From positions 5,983-69,982 of the forward strand of contig JAWODG010000194.1 in the NCBI GenBank assembly GCA_046483385.1: a stretch of DNA of 64,000 nt, read 5' to 3'. A program made the translations under genes and the position numbers. Each line of letters begins with the position of its first letter. The first letter of the stretch is position 1. Source of the stretch: B1Sed10-231 sp046483385. GTDB taxonomy: Bacteria; Planctomycetota; Brocadiia; SM23-32. Positions 1 to 8,483 of this stretch are shown one piece after another. The notes below the pieces were generated by a model. The model was given only the letters and a program-made list of their open reading frames with translations. It did not search any database and had not been told where the DNA came from.

Positions 1-542
1 GGGTCGAGCCCGTAGATGTCCGTCAGCATCCGGTTCTTGACGTCCATCAGCGCCTCCAGCCGCTCGCGGAAGACGTCAGGGTTCATCATCTCGGCGAAGC
101 GGATGCCGCAGCGGGCGGCCTTGTCGGCGTAGCAAGGGCCTATTCCGCGGCCCGTCGTGCCTATCTTGCTCTCGCCACGCTCGGACTCGCTGGCCCTGTC
201 CATGATCTTGTGGTGCGGCATGACGACGTGGGCACGATCGCTGACGGCCAGATTGTCGCCGACCTGGACGCCGCGCTCGCGCAGGCCGTCTATCTCCTCC
301 AGCAACCCGCCGGGGTCGACAACCAGGCCGTTGCCCACGATGCAGAGGGTGCCCGAGTGCAGGATGCCGCTGGGCACCAGGTGCAGCACGAACTTCTCGT
401 CGTCTATCTGGACGGTGTGACCGGCATTGGCGCCGCCCTGAAACCGCGCGACTATCTCGTAGCGGCTCGACAGGGCGTCTATAACCTTGCCCTTGCCTTC
501 GTCGCCCCACTGCAGTCCGACCAGCAGGAGCGTTTCGGACAT
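1..542 (-). CDS. purA: Adenylosuccinate synthetase, 5' part (gene runs off the left edge)
   Basis: Joins IMP and aspartate using GTP to make adenylosuccinate, the first committed step of AMP synthesis, in the cytoplasm. About 180 N-terminal residues are present, against roughly 430 in the family. The start MSETLLLVGLQWGDEGKGK carries the family P-loop GDEGKGK at residues 13-19, followed by GGANAGHT (about 38-45), HLVPSG and GTTGRGIGPCYADK, all signatures of the family. The ATG at 542 follows AAAGG. A TTGACG/TATAAT promoter lies about 240 bases upstream, giving a long untranslated leader. The 3' end is outside the window. Identification is certain. Confidence 0.96.
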   Translation of the reverse strand, partial: MSETLLLVGLQWGDEGKGKVIDALSSRYEIVARFQGGANAGHTVQIDDEKFVLHLVPSGILHSGTLCIVGNGLVVDPGGLLEEIDGLRERGVQVGDNLAVSDRAHVVMPHHKIMDRASESERGESKIGTTGRGIGPCYADKAARCGIRFAEMMNPDVFRERLEALMDVKNRMLTDIYGLD

Positions 543-859
543 TTGCTTGACCTTTCAGCGTTCGGGTTCTCCGGCCGCCCGTCGCAGACGGCTTGTCGCG
601 ACGGGGAAGGGCGGAGGGAGTAAAGTGGACGGAGAGATGCGGACACGAAGCTATGTCAGCCTGGCTAACCCACGATTTCGACTTCTCGGAGAATTGTGCG
701 GCGAGCGAAGCCCGTTTCCCGGACAATCCGCCCCCCTGATGCGGAACAGCCAGCGGTCCTGAATGCTGCCACAGAACGCCATTATATTCACCGCGGGGCG
801 GCGCGTCAAGTCCAAAGGACAGCCTGGTAGTGGCACATAAAGTTTTTGTTCAGAAGAAC
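543..859. other. Intergenic region, purA leader and promoter
   Basis: No gene is supported here. The minus-strand purA promoter (781-809) fires across it and gives a leader of about 230 bases. I see no terminator followed by a U-tract, and no leader peptide spaced as in the leuA and trpS attenuators. Confidence 0.5.
781..809 (-). promoter_or_regulatory. Predicted sigma-70 promoter of purA
   Basis: Read on the minus strand, TTGACG (809-804), a 17-base spacer and a perfect TATAAT (786-781). It points at purA, whose ATG is at 542. Confidence 0.65.
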
Positions 860-2545
860 TTACGTGTCTTGCGATGCCGGCGTATTGCTCGCCGGTGAGG
901 GACCCCCGCGTTGCAGGGACAACTGGTGGACCCGTTGGGCAATCTCCCGACGCTCCCCGGCATCCCAGCGACCCCGCGCGCAACGCCGCAGGCACCGGAC
1001 CCGTTCCAGCAGCGACACCGACTGCGGCAACTGGGCGTTGATACGCGCGAGGCATTTGGTCCATTCCTTCCGGCTCATCGGCCGCCCGAAGCGCACGCGT
1101 TCCAGGTCGATCAGGTACAGTTCCAGCCCATCCTCGCCCCTGTGGACGAGGATGTTGGTCGGCTTGGTGTCCGGGTGATAGACCTCCTGTCGGTCCAGCG
1201 ACAGCAACAGGTCCGCCACGGCCCGGCCCAGGCGGCGCCGCTCTGTGGCATCCGGCTCGTGCGACCGGATGAAATCCACGAGCCCCCCTTCGTTGGGCAG
1301 CTCTTCGGTTATCAGGTAGTCGGGGTCTCCGCGGAGTTTGTGGCGGCTCTCAAGCAGGGCCAGAGGCTGGGCCGCCGGCAGGCCCCGGACGTGGAAGCCG
1401 CGCGCGGCAAACCACGCCCCACGTGCCCGGCTGCGGGGGCGGAGCACGTCCTTGAGCCGCTCGGGCAGCGTGTCGCGGCGAAATGCTTTCACGCACACGG
1501 TGCCCGGCAGCACATCCTCCGGGTCGGCCGGTTGGTTCAGGGTGCGGGGCGGCACCGACTCGCACGTGCACAAACTCACCTCCGTCCGCCGGCCAGCCCG
1601 GCAGACCTCCACCTGCGGGGCCCGGCCGGACAGGGCCTCCCTATGAGTATCCACCGCCGAAAGGGCCGCCCCGAGAGGGAAATCCCGCCGCCGGTGGACC
1701 ACGAAATCCGACGTCTTCGCCCGGGTGAACAGGGAGCTTTCCTTCAGGCAACGCTTCGTGCGGCTGCGCAGGTGGCGCCGCTCGTGGGCAGTGGCCGCCT
1801 CCGCCACGGCGCGGGCCCACGCCGTGGAGCGACCGCGGGAGTCCCCACCCCATCTCTGCAGGAAGGCGCGCAGGTAGCGCACCCGCGCCCGCAGCCCAAC
1901 CTGCTCCGGGACGGAACCGTGCAACATGGCCAGCATCTTGACCATGTGTCGCCGCCGCACACGCCGTCGGCGCATCGCGTGCAGGTCCGTCACGACCAGC
2001 CGGCTACCGGGCGGCGCCTCGGGCCGCACCAGCAGGTTCTCGGCGTGGTAGTCGGTATGGTGGAAGCCGCCTTCGGCCAGCTCGGCCGTTAGGCTCGCCA
2101 GTTCGGCGGCCAGCTCGCGGCGGAACTTCCGCGGGCGAGCAGGCCACTGCTGCCGCGCGAACTCCTTCAGATGGACCGTCCCGGTGATCTCCCGGCTGAC
2201 CAAAAAGCCCTCGCAGGGCAGTCCCCGGCGCCGGCGCACGGCGATCGCCAATACGTCGCAGGTCGGTATGTCGGCCGCCTGCAGGGCCCGACAGATACGC
2301 CACTCCCGCGCCGGCTTTGACGGGGCAAGCGTGTAGCGCAGCCGGTCGAACAGGTCGCGGAACTTGTAACGCTTCACGTAGAGCCCGGGCCCGCCGGGTG
2401 CCACCGGATCGTCAATGCGGAAGACGCTGCGGGTAGTGCTGTCCTTGATGGTCCGGTCGTCCGGCATCTCCTCCGGCCGGCGCAACGGTTCGAGGTCCAG
2501 TTGGGGAACCATGGGCGCGAAGTCGGCCACGCTCTTCCACGTCAT
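860..2545 (-). CDS. Tandem two-domain lipopolysaccharide kinase-like (Kdo/WaaP-type) protein
   Basis: About 561 residues that read as two protein-kinase-like folds in one chain. Domain 1 has a candidate ATP lysine in LYVKRYK (about residue 58), the catalytic loop HHTDYHAENLLV (162-173) and a metal motif VTDLH (Asp 187). Domain 2 repeats this with VCVKAF (Lys 353), YHPDTKPTNILV (456-467) and LIDLE (Asp 480). This HxD(x4)N...D layout is that of the Kdo/WaaP lipopolysaccharide core kinases, and both copies keep their catalytic residues. Single-domain members phosphorylate heptose or Kdo on the cytoplasmic face of the inner membrane, so a cell-surface glycolipid target is inferred. The start is uncertain: 2584 or 2692 are possible in-frame ATGs. 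No sugar-transferase neighbours are present. Confidence 0.72.
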   Translation of the reverse strand: MTWKSVADFAPMVPQLDLEPLRRPEEMPDDRTIKDSTTRSVFRIDDPVAPGGPGLYVKRYKFRDLFDRLRYTLAPSKPAREWRICRALQAADIPTCDVLAIAVRRRRGLPCEGFLVSREITGTVHLKEFARQQWPARPRKFRRELAAELASLTAELAEGGFHHTDYHAENLLVRPEAPPGSRLVVTDLHAMRRRRVRRRHMVKMLAMLHGSVPEQVGLRARVRYLRAFLQRWGGDSRGRSTAWARAVAEAATAHERRHLRSRTKRCLKESSLFTRAKTSDFVVHRRRDFPLGAALSAVDTHREALSGRAPQVEVCRAGRRTEVSLCTCESVPPRTLNQPADPEDVLPGTVCVKAFRRDTLPERLKDVLRPRSRARGAWFAARGFHVRGLPAAQPLALLESRHKLRGDPDYLITEELPNEGGLVDFIRSHEPDATERRRLGRAVADLLLSLDRQEVYHPDTKPTNILVHRGEDGLELYLIDLERVRFGRPMSRKEWTKCLARINAQLPQSVSLLERVRCLRRCARGRWDAGERREIAQRVHQLSLQRGGPSPASNTPASQDT

Positions 2546-3005
2546 GCCGTGCGCCTTGACTCGCTGAGTGGCTCTCTCAAGCATCTGAACCTGGGGCAAA
2601 GGGGAAAACCGTGCGCTCGACGTCGGCGCCCATGGTACAACCGAAACGCCATTCATTGCAAAGGGGCTGAAGGCACACTTGACCCCCGGCACGCCCGCAG
2701 CTATTGAGCCCCGTAAGACTGATGACGTCGCTCACCGGGCGGGCGACGTTTACCCGCGCCGGGCGGGAATTCGTGGACCAGCACAGGATCTTCCACTGGG
2801 GTTATGACTCGAGGCTCACCCCCGGTCGATCACTCTGTTTCGACCTGGAATCCGCGAGCCCGCGCGTGGAATGGAGCATCCGGCAGGCGGCACAAGGGAT
2901 GCACCGTTGACGTACGCCCGGCAGTGGAATAGTGTGCGATTATGCTGATGGCCAGTCGCATGTGGCGGCACGCCTGACGTAATCCCCGCTGACAGGAGTT
3001 GGACG
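2546..3005. other. Divergent intergenic region
   Basis: Lies between the divergent double kinase and the FAD oxidoreductase. It holds the oxidoreductase promoter (2907-2935). An 11-codon open frame starting at 2942 follows the -10 box, but nothing else supports it as a leader. Confidence 0.4.
2907..2935 (+). promoter_or_regulatory. Predicted promoter of the FAD oxidoreductase gene
   Basis: TTGACG (2907-2912), a 17-base spacer and TAGTGT (2930-2935), about 70 bases before the ATG at 3006. Confidence 0.45.
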
Positions 3006-4289
3006 ATGGTTGATACAGTGACCCGACCCGAACAGACCGACATCCCGCTTCTTCACGACGTGGACGTGATCGTCGTGGGCGCCGGACCGGGCGGCCTCGG
3101 CGCCGCCGTGGCCGCGGCCCGGCAGGGCGCCCGCACGCTGCTGTGCGAGCAGTACGGCTTCCCCGGCGGCATGGCCACCGCCGGGCTCATCAACCCCTTC
3201 ATGCCCAACCATCTGGACGGACGACGGCTGGACACCGGCGTCTTTGAGGACTGGTGCGACCTCATGGAGGAGATGGGCGGGTTGCTGGAGGACGGCAGAA
3301 CGTTCTGCCAGGAGACGGCCAAACTGGCCGTGGAGAAACTGCTGCTCGATGCCGGCGTCATGCTCCTCTACCACGTGCAGCTCGACCGGCCCCTCATGGA
3401 AGGCCACCGGATAGACTCCGTGCTGATGCTGGGCAAGAGCGGCCTGACGGCCCACCGCGCGGACGTTTACATCGACACCACCGGGGACGCCGACCTCGCC
3501 GCGCGGGCCGGCTGCGAGTTCGAGTACGGCCGTCCCGAGGACGGCCACGCCCAGCCGATGACGACCTGCTTTGATCTGGCCGGGGTGGACATAGAGCGAA
3601 TGCCCGACTCCGGGACCATCAACGAACTCTACCACAAGGCCCGCGCCGAGGGCCGCCTGAAGTGTCCCCGCGAGAACGTCCTCTGGTTCCGCACGGTCGA
3701 GGAGGACCGCATCCACTTCAACACCACGCGCATCGTCAAGCATAAGGCCACCGACACGCTGGCCCTCTCGGAGGCTGAAATCGAGGGGCGCCGGCAGATT
3801 GCCGACTACCTGCGCTTCCTGCGGGAGGACGTTGCGGGGTTCGAGAACGCCCGGCTGCACGCCATTGCGGATACGGTCGGAGTGCGCGAGTCGCGGCGCG
3901 TCCGCGGCCACGCCTACCTGACCCGAAAGGATTTCGAGAACGCCGCCAAGTTTCCCGACGGCATCGCGCGTGTGCGCTACCCCATCGACATCCACAGCCC
4001 AACCGGCGAGGGCACCGAGCACGCCAACGTGCCGGAGGGAGACTGGTATGAGATACCGTACGGCTGCCTGGTGCCGAAGGACTGCGACAACCTGCTGGTC
4101 GGGGGACGTCCGATCAGCGTGGACCACGCCGTGCACAGCTCGATGCGCGTAATGCCGCCCGCGTGCACGGTGGGGCAGGCCTGCGGCACGGCGGCGGCGA
4201 TGGCCGTGGACCAGGGCCTCGACCCGGCCGACGTGGACGGTGCGGCCGTGCGGCAGTCGCTGATCGAACAGGGGGTCTGGCTGGAGTGA
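3006..4289 (+). CDS. FAD-dependent oxidoreductase (FAD_oxidored family)
   Basis: A 427-residue flavoprotein. The N-terminal Rossmann motif VIVVGAGPGGLGAA (about residues 20-33) binds the ADP part of FAD. It is followed by the family-typical GARTLLCEQYGFPGGMATAG, and the C-terminal LLVGGRPISVDHAVHSSMRVM completes the FAD site. This type is common in polysaccharide-degrading Planctomycetes and related bacteria, where the substrate is usually unknown and is often thought to be a sugar or sugar acid. There is no signal peptide, so it is cytoplasmic. The ATG has AGGAG eight bases upstream. It is a single-gene unit, convergent with the aldo/keto reductase. Confidence 0.85.
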   Translation: MVDTVTRPEQTDIPLLHDVDVIVVGAGPGGLGAAVAAARQGARTLLCEQYGFPGGMATAGLINPFMPNHLDGRRLDTGVFEDWCDLMEEMGGLLEDGRTFCQETAKLAVEKLLLDAGVMLLYHVQLDRPLMEGHRIDSVLMLGKSGLTAHRADVYIDTTGDADLAARAGCEFEYGRPEDGHAQPMTTCFDLAGVDIERMPDSGTINELYHKARAEGRLKCPRENVLWFRTVEEDRIHFNTTRIVKHKATDTLALSEAEIEGRRQIADYLRFLREDVAGFENARLHAIADTVGVRESRRVRGHAYLTRKDFENAAKFPDGIARVRYPIDIHSPTGEGTEHANVPEGDWYEIPYGCLVPKDCDNLLVGGRPISVDHAVHSSMRVMPPACTVGQACGTAAAMAVDQGLDPADVDGAAVRQSLIEQGVWLE

Positions 4290-4331
4290 CGGTACCGGTT
4301 CGGCGGGTCACTGTCCGATAAGAGATCTCCA

Positions 4332-4349
4332 GGGCCGCTCAAGCGGCCT
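4332..4349. repeat. Short palindrome between convergent genes
   Basis: GGCCGCT-CA-AGCGGCC is a perfect 7-bp stem with a 2-base centre. A similar GGCCGCGCAAGCGGCC sits near 21890. No U-tract follows, so it looks like a dispersed repetitive element rather than a clear terminator. Confidence 0.45.
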
Positions 4350-4390
4350 ACTACGAGCCGCTCGCGTGACATTGCGCTACCGCAGGGCCC

Positions 4391-5344
4391 TCAGTCCGGC
4401 TGCCAGCCCCACATGGTGGCGTCCTCGGGCAGCATGTCCCAGACTTCCATCCCGGCGCGGGAGAGCCGGTCGTACTCCTCATCGCTGAGCTGCACGTCCA
4501 GCGCTCCGATGTTATCCTGCCAATGGCTCCACTTGCTGATGCCCACGATGGGGGCGGTGACGCCTTCGGTGTGCAGGACCCAGGCCAGGGCGACCTGGGA
4601 GCTGGTTCGGCCGTGCTCGTCGGCTATCTCATCCACCACCCGCGCTACCTCTTTGGCCTGGCTGAAGATGGGTTCTTTGAACAGCACGTTCTTCTTACGC
4701 ACGCCGGTCTTCTCCTCCGTGCTGCGGGTGAAGCGGCCCGTCAGCAGGCCCTGCGCCAGGGGGGAATAAGGCGTAACGCCGACGTTGTGCTCCCGGCAGA
4801 GGGGCAGCACGCCCGATTCGATGATGCGCCACATGATGTTGAAGGGAGGCTGCAGGCTGACGATGCCGTGCTCGACGGCCGTACGCAACTGATCGGCGTC
4901 GAAGTTGCTGACGCCTATCCACCGGGCCTTGCCCTTCTCCTTCATCCGGTTCATCCCGGCCAGGAACTCGTCCAGGTCCCATCTGGACTTGGGCCAGTGG
5001 ACGATGTAGAGGTCCACGTAGTCGGTCTGCAGGCGCTCGAGCGCGGCGTCAAGCTGCGGCTCCAGCCGGTCCGGGTCGCACTGGATGATCTTGGTGCTGA
5101 TGACGGCGTGCTCGCGGCGGTCGCCCTCGGCCAGTGCGCGGCCAAGCACCTCTTCGGCGTGGCCGCGTCCGTAGCCGTGGGCGGTATCGAAGAAATTGCA
5201 CCCGCTGTCCTGCGCGCGGCGGATAAGTTCGATTGAACGTTCGTCGTCCTCGGGTCCCCAGCCTTTGGCTCCGCCCATGTTCCATGTGCCGAGACAGAGC
5301 CGAGAGACGTGCAGGTCGGACTTTCCAAGTTGCAGGTAATCCAT
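4391..5344 (-). CDS. Aldo/keto reductase
   Basis: A 317-residue NADPH-dependent carbonyl reductase with the (beta/alpha)8 fold. The catalytic tetrad is intact: Asp53 (FFDTAHGYG), Tyr58, Lys85 (VISTKI) and His116 (YIVHWPKS). GVSNFDADQL and the C-terminal GISKWSHWQDNIGAL match the family cofactor site. Such enzymes reduce or oxidise sugars and related carbonyls. It may work with the FAD oxidoreductase facing it, but that is only proximity. It starts ATGGATTACCTG and ends 49 bases before rsfS in the same direction, so the two may be co-transcribed. Confidence 0.92.
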   Translation of the reverse strand: MDYLQLGKSDLHVSRLCLGTWNMGGAKGWGPEDDERSIELIRRAQDSGCNFFDTAHGYGRGHAEEVLGRALAEGDRREHAVISTKIIQCDPDRLEPQLDAALERLQTDYVDLYIVHWPKSRWDLDEFLAGMNRMKEKGKARWIGVSNFDADQLRTAVEHGIVSLQPPFNIMWRIIESGVLPLCREHNVGVTPYSPLAQGLLTGRFTRSTEEKTGVRKKNVLFKEPIFSQAKEVARVVDEIADEHGRTSSQVALAWVLHTEGVTAPIVGISKWSHWQDNIGALDVQLSDEEYDRLSRAGMEVWDMLPEDATMWGWQPD

Positions 5345-5393
5345 CGGAAACCTCTTGCGGTAAAGACGGCTCAGCTTTTAGTCGGGGCCCGGG

Positions 5394-5789
5394 TCATCCC
5401 ACCCGGTCGCCGGTATCTGCGGCGTCCTCCAGCGGCTCTCTATCTTGCCACGGAAGGCGTGGGGCTTCCCCCCAGAGCAGTTCCAGGTCGTAGAGTTCCC
5501 GTGTTTCGGGGTTGAAAAGATGCACGATCACGTCGCCCAGGTCGATCAAAACCCACCCGGATTCGGCACTCCCCTCGGTCCCGATCAGCGGATGGTCCAT
5601 CCTCTTGACGCGGAGCCGGACCTGCTCGGCGATGGCCTTTATCTGGCGTTCGTTCCGCCCGGTGGCGATGACGAAGTAGTCCGTAAAGAACGCCGTCTTG
5701 CCGACGTTCAGGACCACGATAGCTTCCGCTTTGCGTTCATCCGCCAGATGGGCGCAGGTGCAGGCCAGCGCCTCGGGTGTCGGTTCCAC
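5394..5789 (-). CDS. rsfS: Ribosomal silencing factor RsfS (Iojap/YbeB family)
   Basis: A 131-residue protein of the expected size. RsfS binds ribosomal protein L14 (uL14) on the large subunit and blocks subunit joining when nutrients are short. Family landmarks are VLNVGKTAFFTDYFVIATG, RQIKAIAEQV, GWVLIDLGDVIVHLFNPETRELYDLE and the tryptophan-containing LLWGEAP. It is cytoplasmic, with no membrane segment. It lies between a DnaJ-TPR gene upstream and the aldo/keto reductase downstream on the same strand. Confidence 0.93.
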   Translation of the reverse strand: MEPTPEALACTCAHLADERKAEAIVVLNVGKTAFFTDYFVIATGRNERQIKAIAEQVRLRVKRMDHPLIGTEGSAESGWVLIDLGDVIVHLFNPETRELYDLELLWGEAPRLPWQDREPLEDAADTGDRVG

Positions 5790-5959
5790 GTGTGGCTACC
5801 TCCGGTTCGGGAGTCGTTCGCCGGACGAGGGCACGGCGCCGATGGGGGAAGGACGGGCCGGCCGGACTCGAAAGGACTGGGTGCTCAGGCCGGAGAGCCT
5901 CTCTCCAGGGCTCTCGAGCCGGTGGGGGCGAGTGGCACGGAGGGGCGAAGAGGGACCGA

Positions 5960-6763
5960 TCAGGCGTCCTCCATACCGAGGCTTTCGCGGATGGTCGCCG
6001 TGCCCTTCAGGCCCGGTTTGAGGTCAAGCGCCCGGCTGAATATCTCCCGGGACTTGTCCTCCTTGCCGATGCGGCAATAGACCTCGGCGATCTTCTTCAG
6101 GATGAAAGCCTTCTCGCTCTTGTCGAGGTCGAAGTTCAGGATGCGCTCGTAGCACGCTATCTCCTCATCCGCGCTGCGTGCATCCCGGGGCAGTTTGCGG
6201 CTGTAGAGCTTCTTGATGCGCGCCTCGACCTCTTCGAAGAAATAGCGCTGCCGAGGCGGCTCCTTCTCCCGATCGTAAAGCTCCTCATAGAGCTCCGCGG
6301 CTTCCCGGAAGCGATCGTTCCGTTCAAGCTCCTCGGCCAGCAGAAAGATGCAGTCCAGATAGTCTTTAAGCTCGAGGTGATCCTCCAGATCGAACCCTTC
6401 CCGGCTCATCAGCTCATCGTACATCCGCAGGGCCCGCTGCCCGCTGCCGTTCAGCAGGTCGCTCAGCAGGTCCTCGGCGTACTCCTTCAGCGTCCGGGCC
6501 TCGTTGCGACGCAGTTCTTCCTCCACGCCCGGGGCCGACTGCATAAGGACATCGTAACGGGCGCGCTCGCGTTCGTTGCTCAACACGCGATAGGCGGCAA
6601 TCACTTCCTTGAGGCGTTTTGAGGAACTCTTGCCGTCACCGCGGTTGGTGTCGGGATGGTACTTTTTGGCGAGCCGCCGGAAGGCTTTCTTGATCTCCGG
6701 CTGGCTGGCGTCCCGGTCGATGTCGAGGACGTCGTAGTAAGTCTCTTGTGTTGTGTCGGACAT
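5960..6763 (-). CDS. DnaJ-domain protein with tetratricopeptide-like tail
   Basis: A 267-residue protein. Residues 8-75 form a J domain with the HPD tripeptide at 36-38 (KKYHPDTN), which stimulates Hsp70 (DnaK) ATPase. There is no Gly/Phe-rich or zinc-finger domain, so it is not the general DnaJ. The rest is helical, ending in FDLDKSEKAFILKKIAEVYCRIGKEDKSREIFSRALDLKP, a tetratricopeptide-like repeat that probably binds a specific client. An 8-bp hairpin (6795-6814) lies in its upstream region. I see no clear ribosome site. Confidence 0.85.
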   Translation of the reverse strand: MSDTTQETYYDVLDIDRDASQPEIKKAFRRLAKKYHPDTNRGDGKSSSKRLKEVIAAYRVLSNERERARYDVLMQSAPGVEEELRRNEARTLKEYAEDLLSDLLNGSGQRALRMYDELMSREGFDLEDHLELKDYLDCIFLLAEELERNDRFREAAELYEELYDREKEPPRQRYFFEEVEARIKKLYSRKLPRDARSADEEIACYERILNFDLDKSEKAFILKKIAEVYCRIGKEDKSREIFSRALDLKPGLKGTATIRESLGMEDA

Positions 6764-6794
6764 GAGTGCCGATTCAAGTGTTCGAGTCGCTGTG

Positions 6795-6814
6795 CGCCGG
6801 AACCCCTTCCGGCG
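6795..6814. repeat. Perfect hairpin upstream of the DnaJ-TPR gene
   Basis: CGCCGGAA-CCCC-TTCCGGCG forms an 8-bp stem with a 4-base loop, 31 bases upstream of the start. No U-tract follows on the gene's strand, so a role as an RNA leader structure is possible but untested. Confidence 0.4.
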
Positions 6815-6910
6815 AATGAGAAAAATCGTCGTACATTACTGAGGGCGGGGTTCCCTCCACGCCGATATTTGCCTGACCTCCTTTATTAGTGTCGCGCGGC
6901 GCGCCGGTGT

Positions 6911-8092
6911 TCAACCGGCGTGCGCCTCGCAAGGAGTCTTGCACCACTCAAAGACCATTCGGCAGGCTTCTTGGAGCCCCTCCCGCGGCACGGTCAGGGC
7001 CGCCGTTTGCGCCCGGGAGGCGGCCCGCCCGAGGACCTTGTCGTAAATCTCGTCGGCCGGCTGCAGCAACTGCGGCGTGCACCACGCGCAGGCCTGGGGC
7101 CCCACGCCCTTACGGGCGCTCGCCACGAACTCACTGGAGTCCATCTGCTTCAGTTCCGGCTCCGCCTGGTCTCCCTCCCGCACAAGCAGCATCCGGCTGA
7201 TCGACAATGTCTCCTCCGGCGGCACAGAGCGCGGCAGCATGCCCTCGTGCAGCAGCACGGCGCTGTTGGGTCGACTCAAATAGCATTTGTCGTGCCCGAG
7301 GTCGAAGCCGCATTGTGCCTCCCCGGCGTCCACACGCCGCAGGCACGTCAGGTTGATGCACCCGTCCTTGCGCTCCAGCACGTTCTCGTGCAGGTGGCTG
7401 CCCGCCATCAAGTCCAGCAGCCCCCTATCGTAGGTGACGCAGGCCCCCGGTACGAGGAAGGACCTCTCGGCCCTTGCGGCCTGTACCCCTTCCTCGGCGG
7501 GCTCCAGCCATGTCCAGGTCACATTCTGGACGCGCACACCGACCCCGACGGCGGCCTGCAGCGCGAAAGCGGCGAGCAGCCTGACGTTTTCTGCCATCAC
7601 CAGGACCACCCCGGCTTCAGTCGCGAACGTTGCCGCGCTGAGCCCGATACAGGACTGGCGGGCGGCCAGGTCGGCCGCCAGGCCGAGCGTCCAGTCGCGG
7701 CAGAGCATGTAGGAGTTGCAGGCCAAAAACAGCACGTCGCCGGTCCTTCGGCAGTAGTAGGCGCCCGGCTGTTCCTGCTCCACTCCCCGAGCCACGGTCA
7801 CGCGGCCCGCGGGAGGCCCCGGTCGCCCCTTCGCGACGTACCAGTTCTCGTGCCAGAACTGGTAAAGGCGGTAATCGTCGGTCTGCAGTTGCACGTCCAC
7901 CGGCCCAAGAGTGGACCTCAGCAGGAAAGACTCGCCTCGGCGAAGCGCCCGTTCGCCCACCTTCCGCAGGGCCTTCATCTTGTCCGGCGAGACGGCAGTC
8001 TCCAGGCGGTGCGCTTCCTCACACCGTCCGGCTGCATCCGCTCGTGGGCTGTCTGTATGTGTTCGTATCGTAATCGTCTTGGCCGTCATCAT
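6911..8092 (-). CDS. HprK/PEP-carboxykinase-like protein with a degenerate P-loop (tentative)
   Basis: A 393-residue soluble protein without signal peptide. The region around residues 148-200 (LAARQSCIGLSAATFATEA, then GVVLVMAENVRLLAAFALQA) resembles the stretch that leads into the Walker A loop of HPr-kinase-like proteins. Where those have GPSGAGKT, this one reads AENVRLLA, with no P-loop lysine. Later segments (CYLSRPNSAVLLHEG, LPRSVPPEETLSISRMLLV) resemble the C-terminal half of that family. It is cysteine-rich, including CAWCTP near the end. If the fold assignment is right, it is probably a non-kinase relative. Function is unknown. It has its own TTGACT/TACCAT promoter and is divergent from the giant HEAT protein. 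Confidence 0.45.
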   Translation of the reverse strand: MMTAKTITIRTHTDSPRADAAGRCEEAHRLETAVSPDKMKALRKVGERALRRGESFLLRSTLGPVDVQLQTDDYRLYQFWHENWYVAKGRPGPPAGRVTVARGVEQEQPGAYYCRRTGDVLFLACNSYMLCRDWTLGLAADLAARQSCIGLSAATFATEAGVVLVMAENVRLLAAFALQAAVGVGVRVQNVTWTWLEPAEEGVQAARAERSFLVPGACVTYDRGLLDLMAGSHLHENVLERKDGCINLTCLRRVDAGEAQCGFDLGHDKCYLSRPNSAVLLHEGMLPRSVPPEETLSISRMLLVREGDQAEPELKQMDSSEFVASARKGVGPQACAWCTPQLLQPADEIYDKVLGRAASRAQTAALTVPREGLQEACRMVFEWCKTPCEAHAG

Positions 8093-8150
8093 GACCCAAC
8101 CGGGTGAGGGAAGGAAGATACGCCCCCGGCTCAGAAGTTAGCTACCCGGC

Positions 8151-8179
8151 ATGGTAGCAAAAAGGGTGTGAATAGTCAA
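8151..8179 (-). promoter_or_regulatory. Predicted promoter of the HprK-like gene
   Basis: Minus strand TTGACT (8179-8174), 17-base spacer, TACCAT (8156-8151). The start codon is about 60 bases on. The same -10 sequence occurs before the hydrogenase operon. Confidence 0.55.
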
Positions 8180-8414
8180 CCTCGAAAATACTGTCGCTGT
8201 TGAGGCAACGGGCCAGCAGATTGCGTAACGCTTTTCTGCCTAATGGCTTGCGTACCCCCATCGCTCGGGTGCGCAGCCGTGGCGCGACCGGGTTTGACCG
8301 GGAAAGGCCCGGCAGCCGGGCGCCCGTCGGCCGGAGGCGCCACGGCAGTTCTGGGGAGGAACCCCCGGGACGGCGACGGGGCGCTGAGCAAGCCCCTTCG
8401 GCCCCCCCGCTCGC

Positions 8415-8443
8415 TTGACACAATCGGGTGCGCGCACTAAACT
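8415..8443 (+). promoter_or_regulatory. Predicted promoter of the giant HEAT-repeat gene
   Basis: TTGACA (8415-8420), 17-base spacer, TAAACT (8438-8443), about 40 bases before the ATG at 8484. Confidence 0.6.
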
Positions 8444-8483
8444 TCTGGTAAGTGGGCGGGCTTGTACAAAGAGGAGACGAACG

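Noticed and set aside
2942..2977. Short leader peptide (11 codons with three Met) before the FAD oxidoreductase
   Set aside because: No terminator or alternative pairing follows, the spacing from the -10 box differs from the two attenuators, and amino-acid control makes no sense for this gene.
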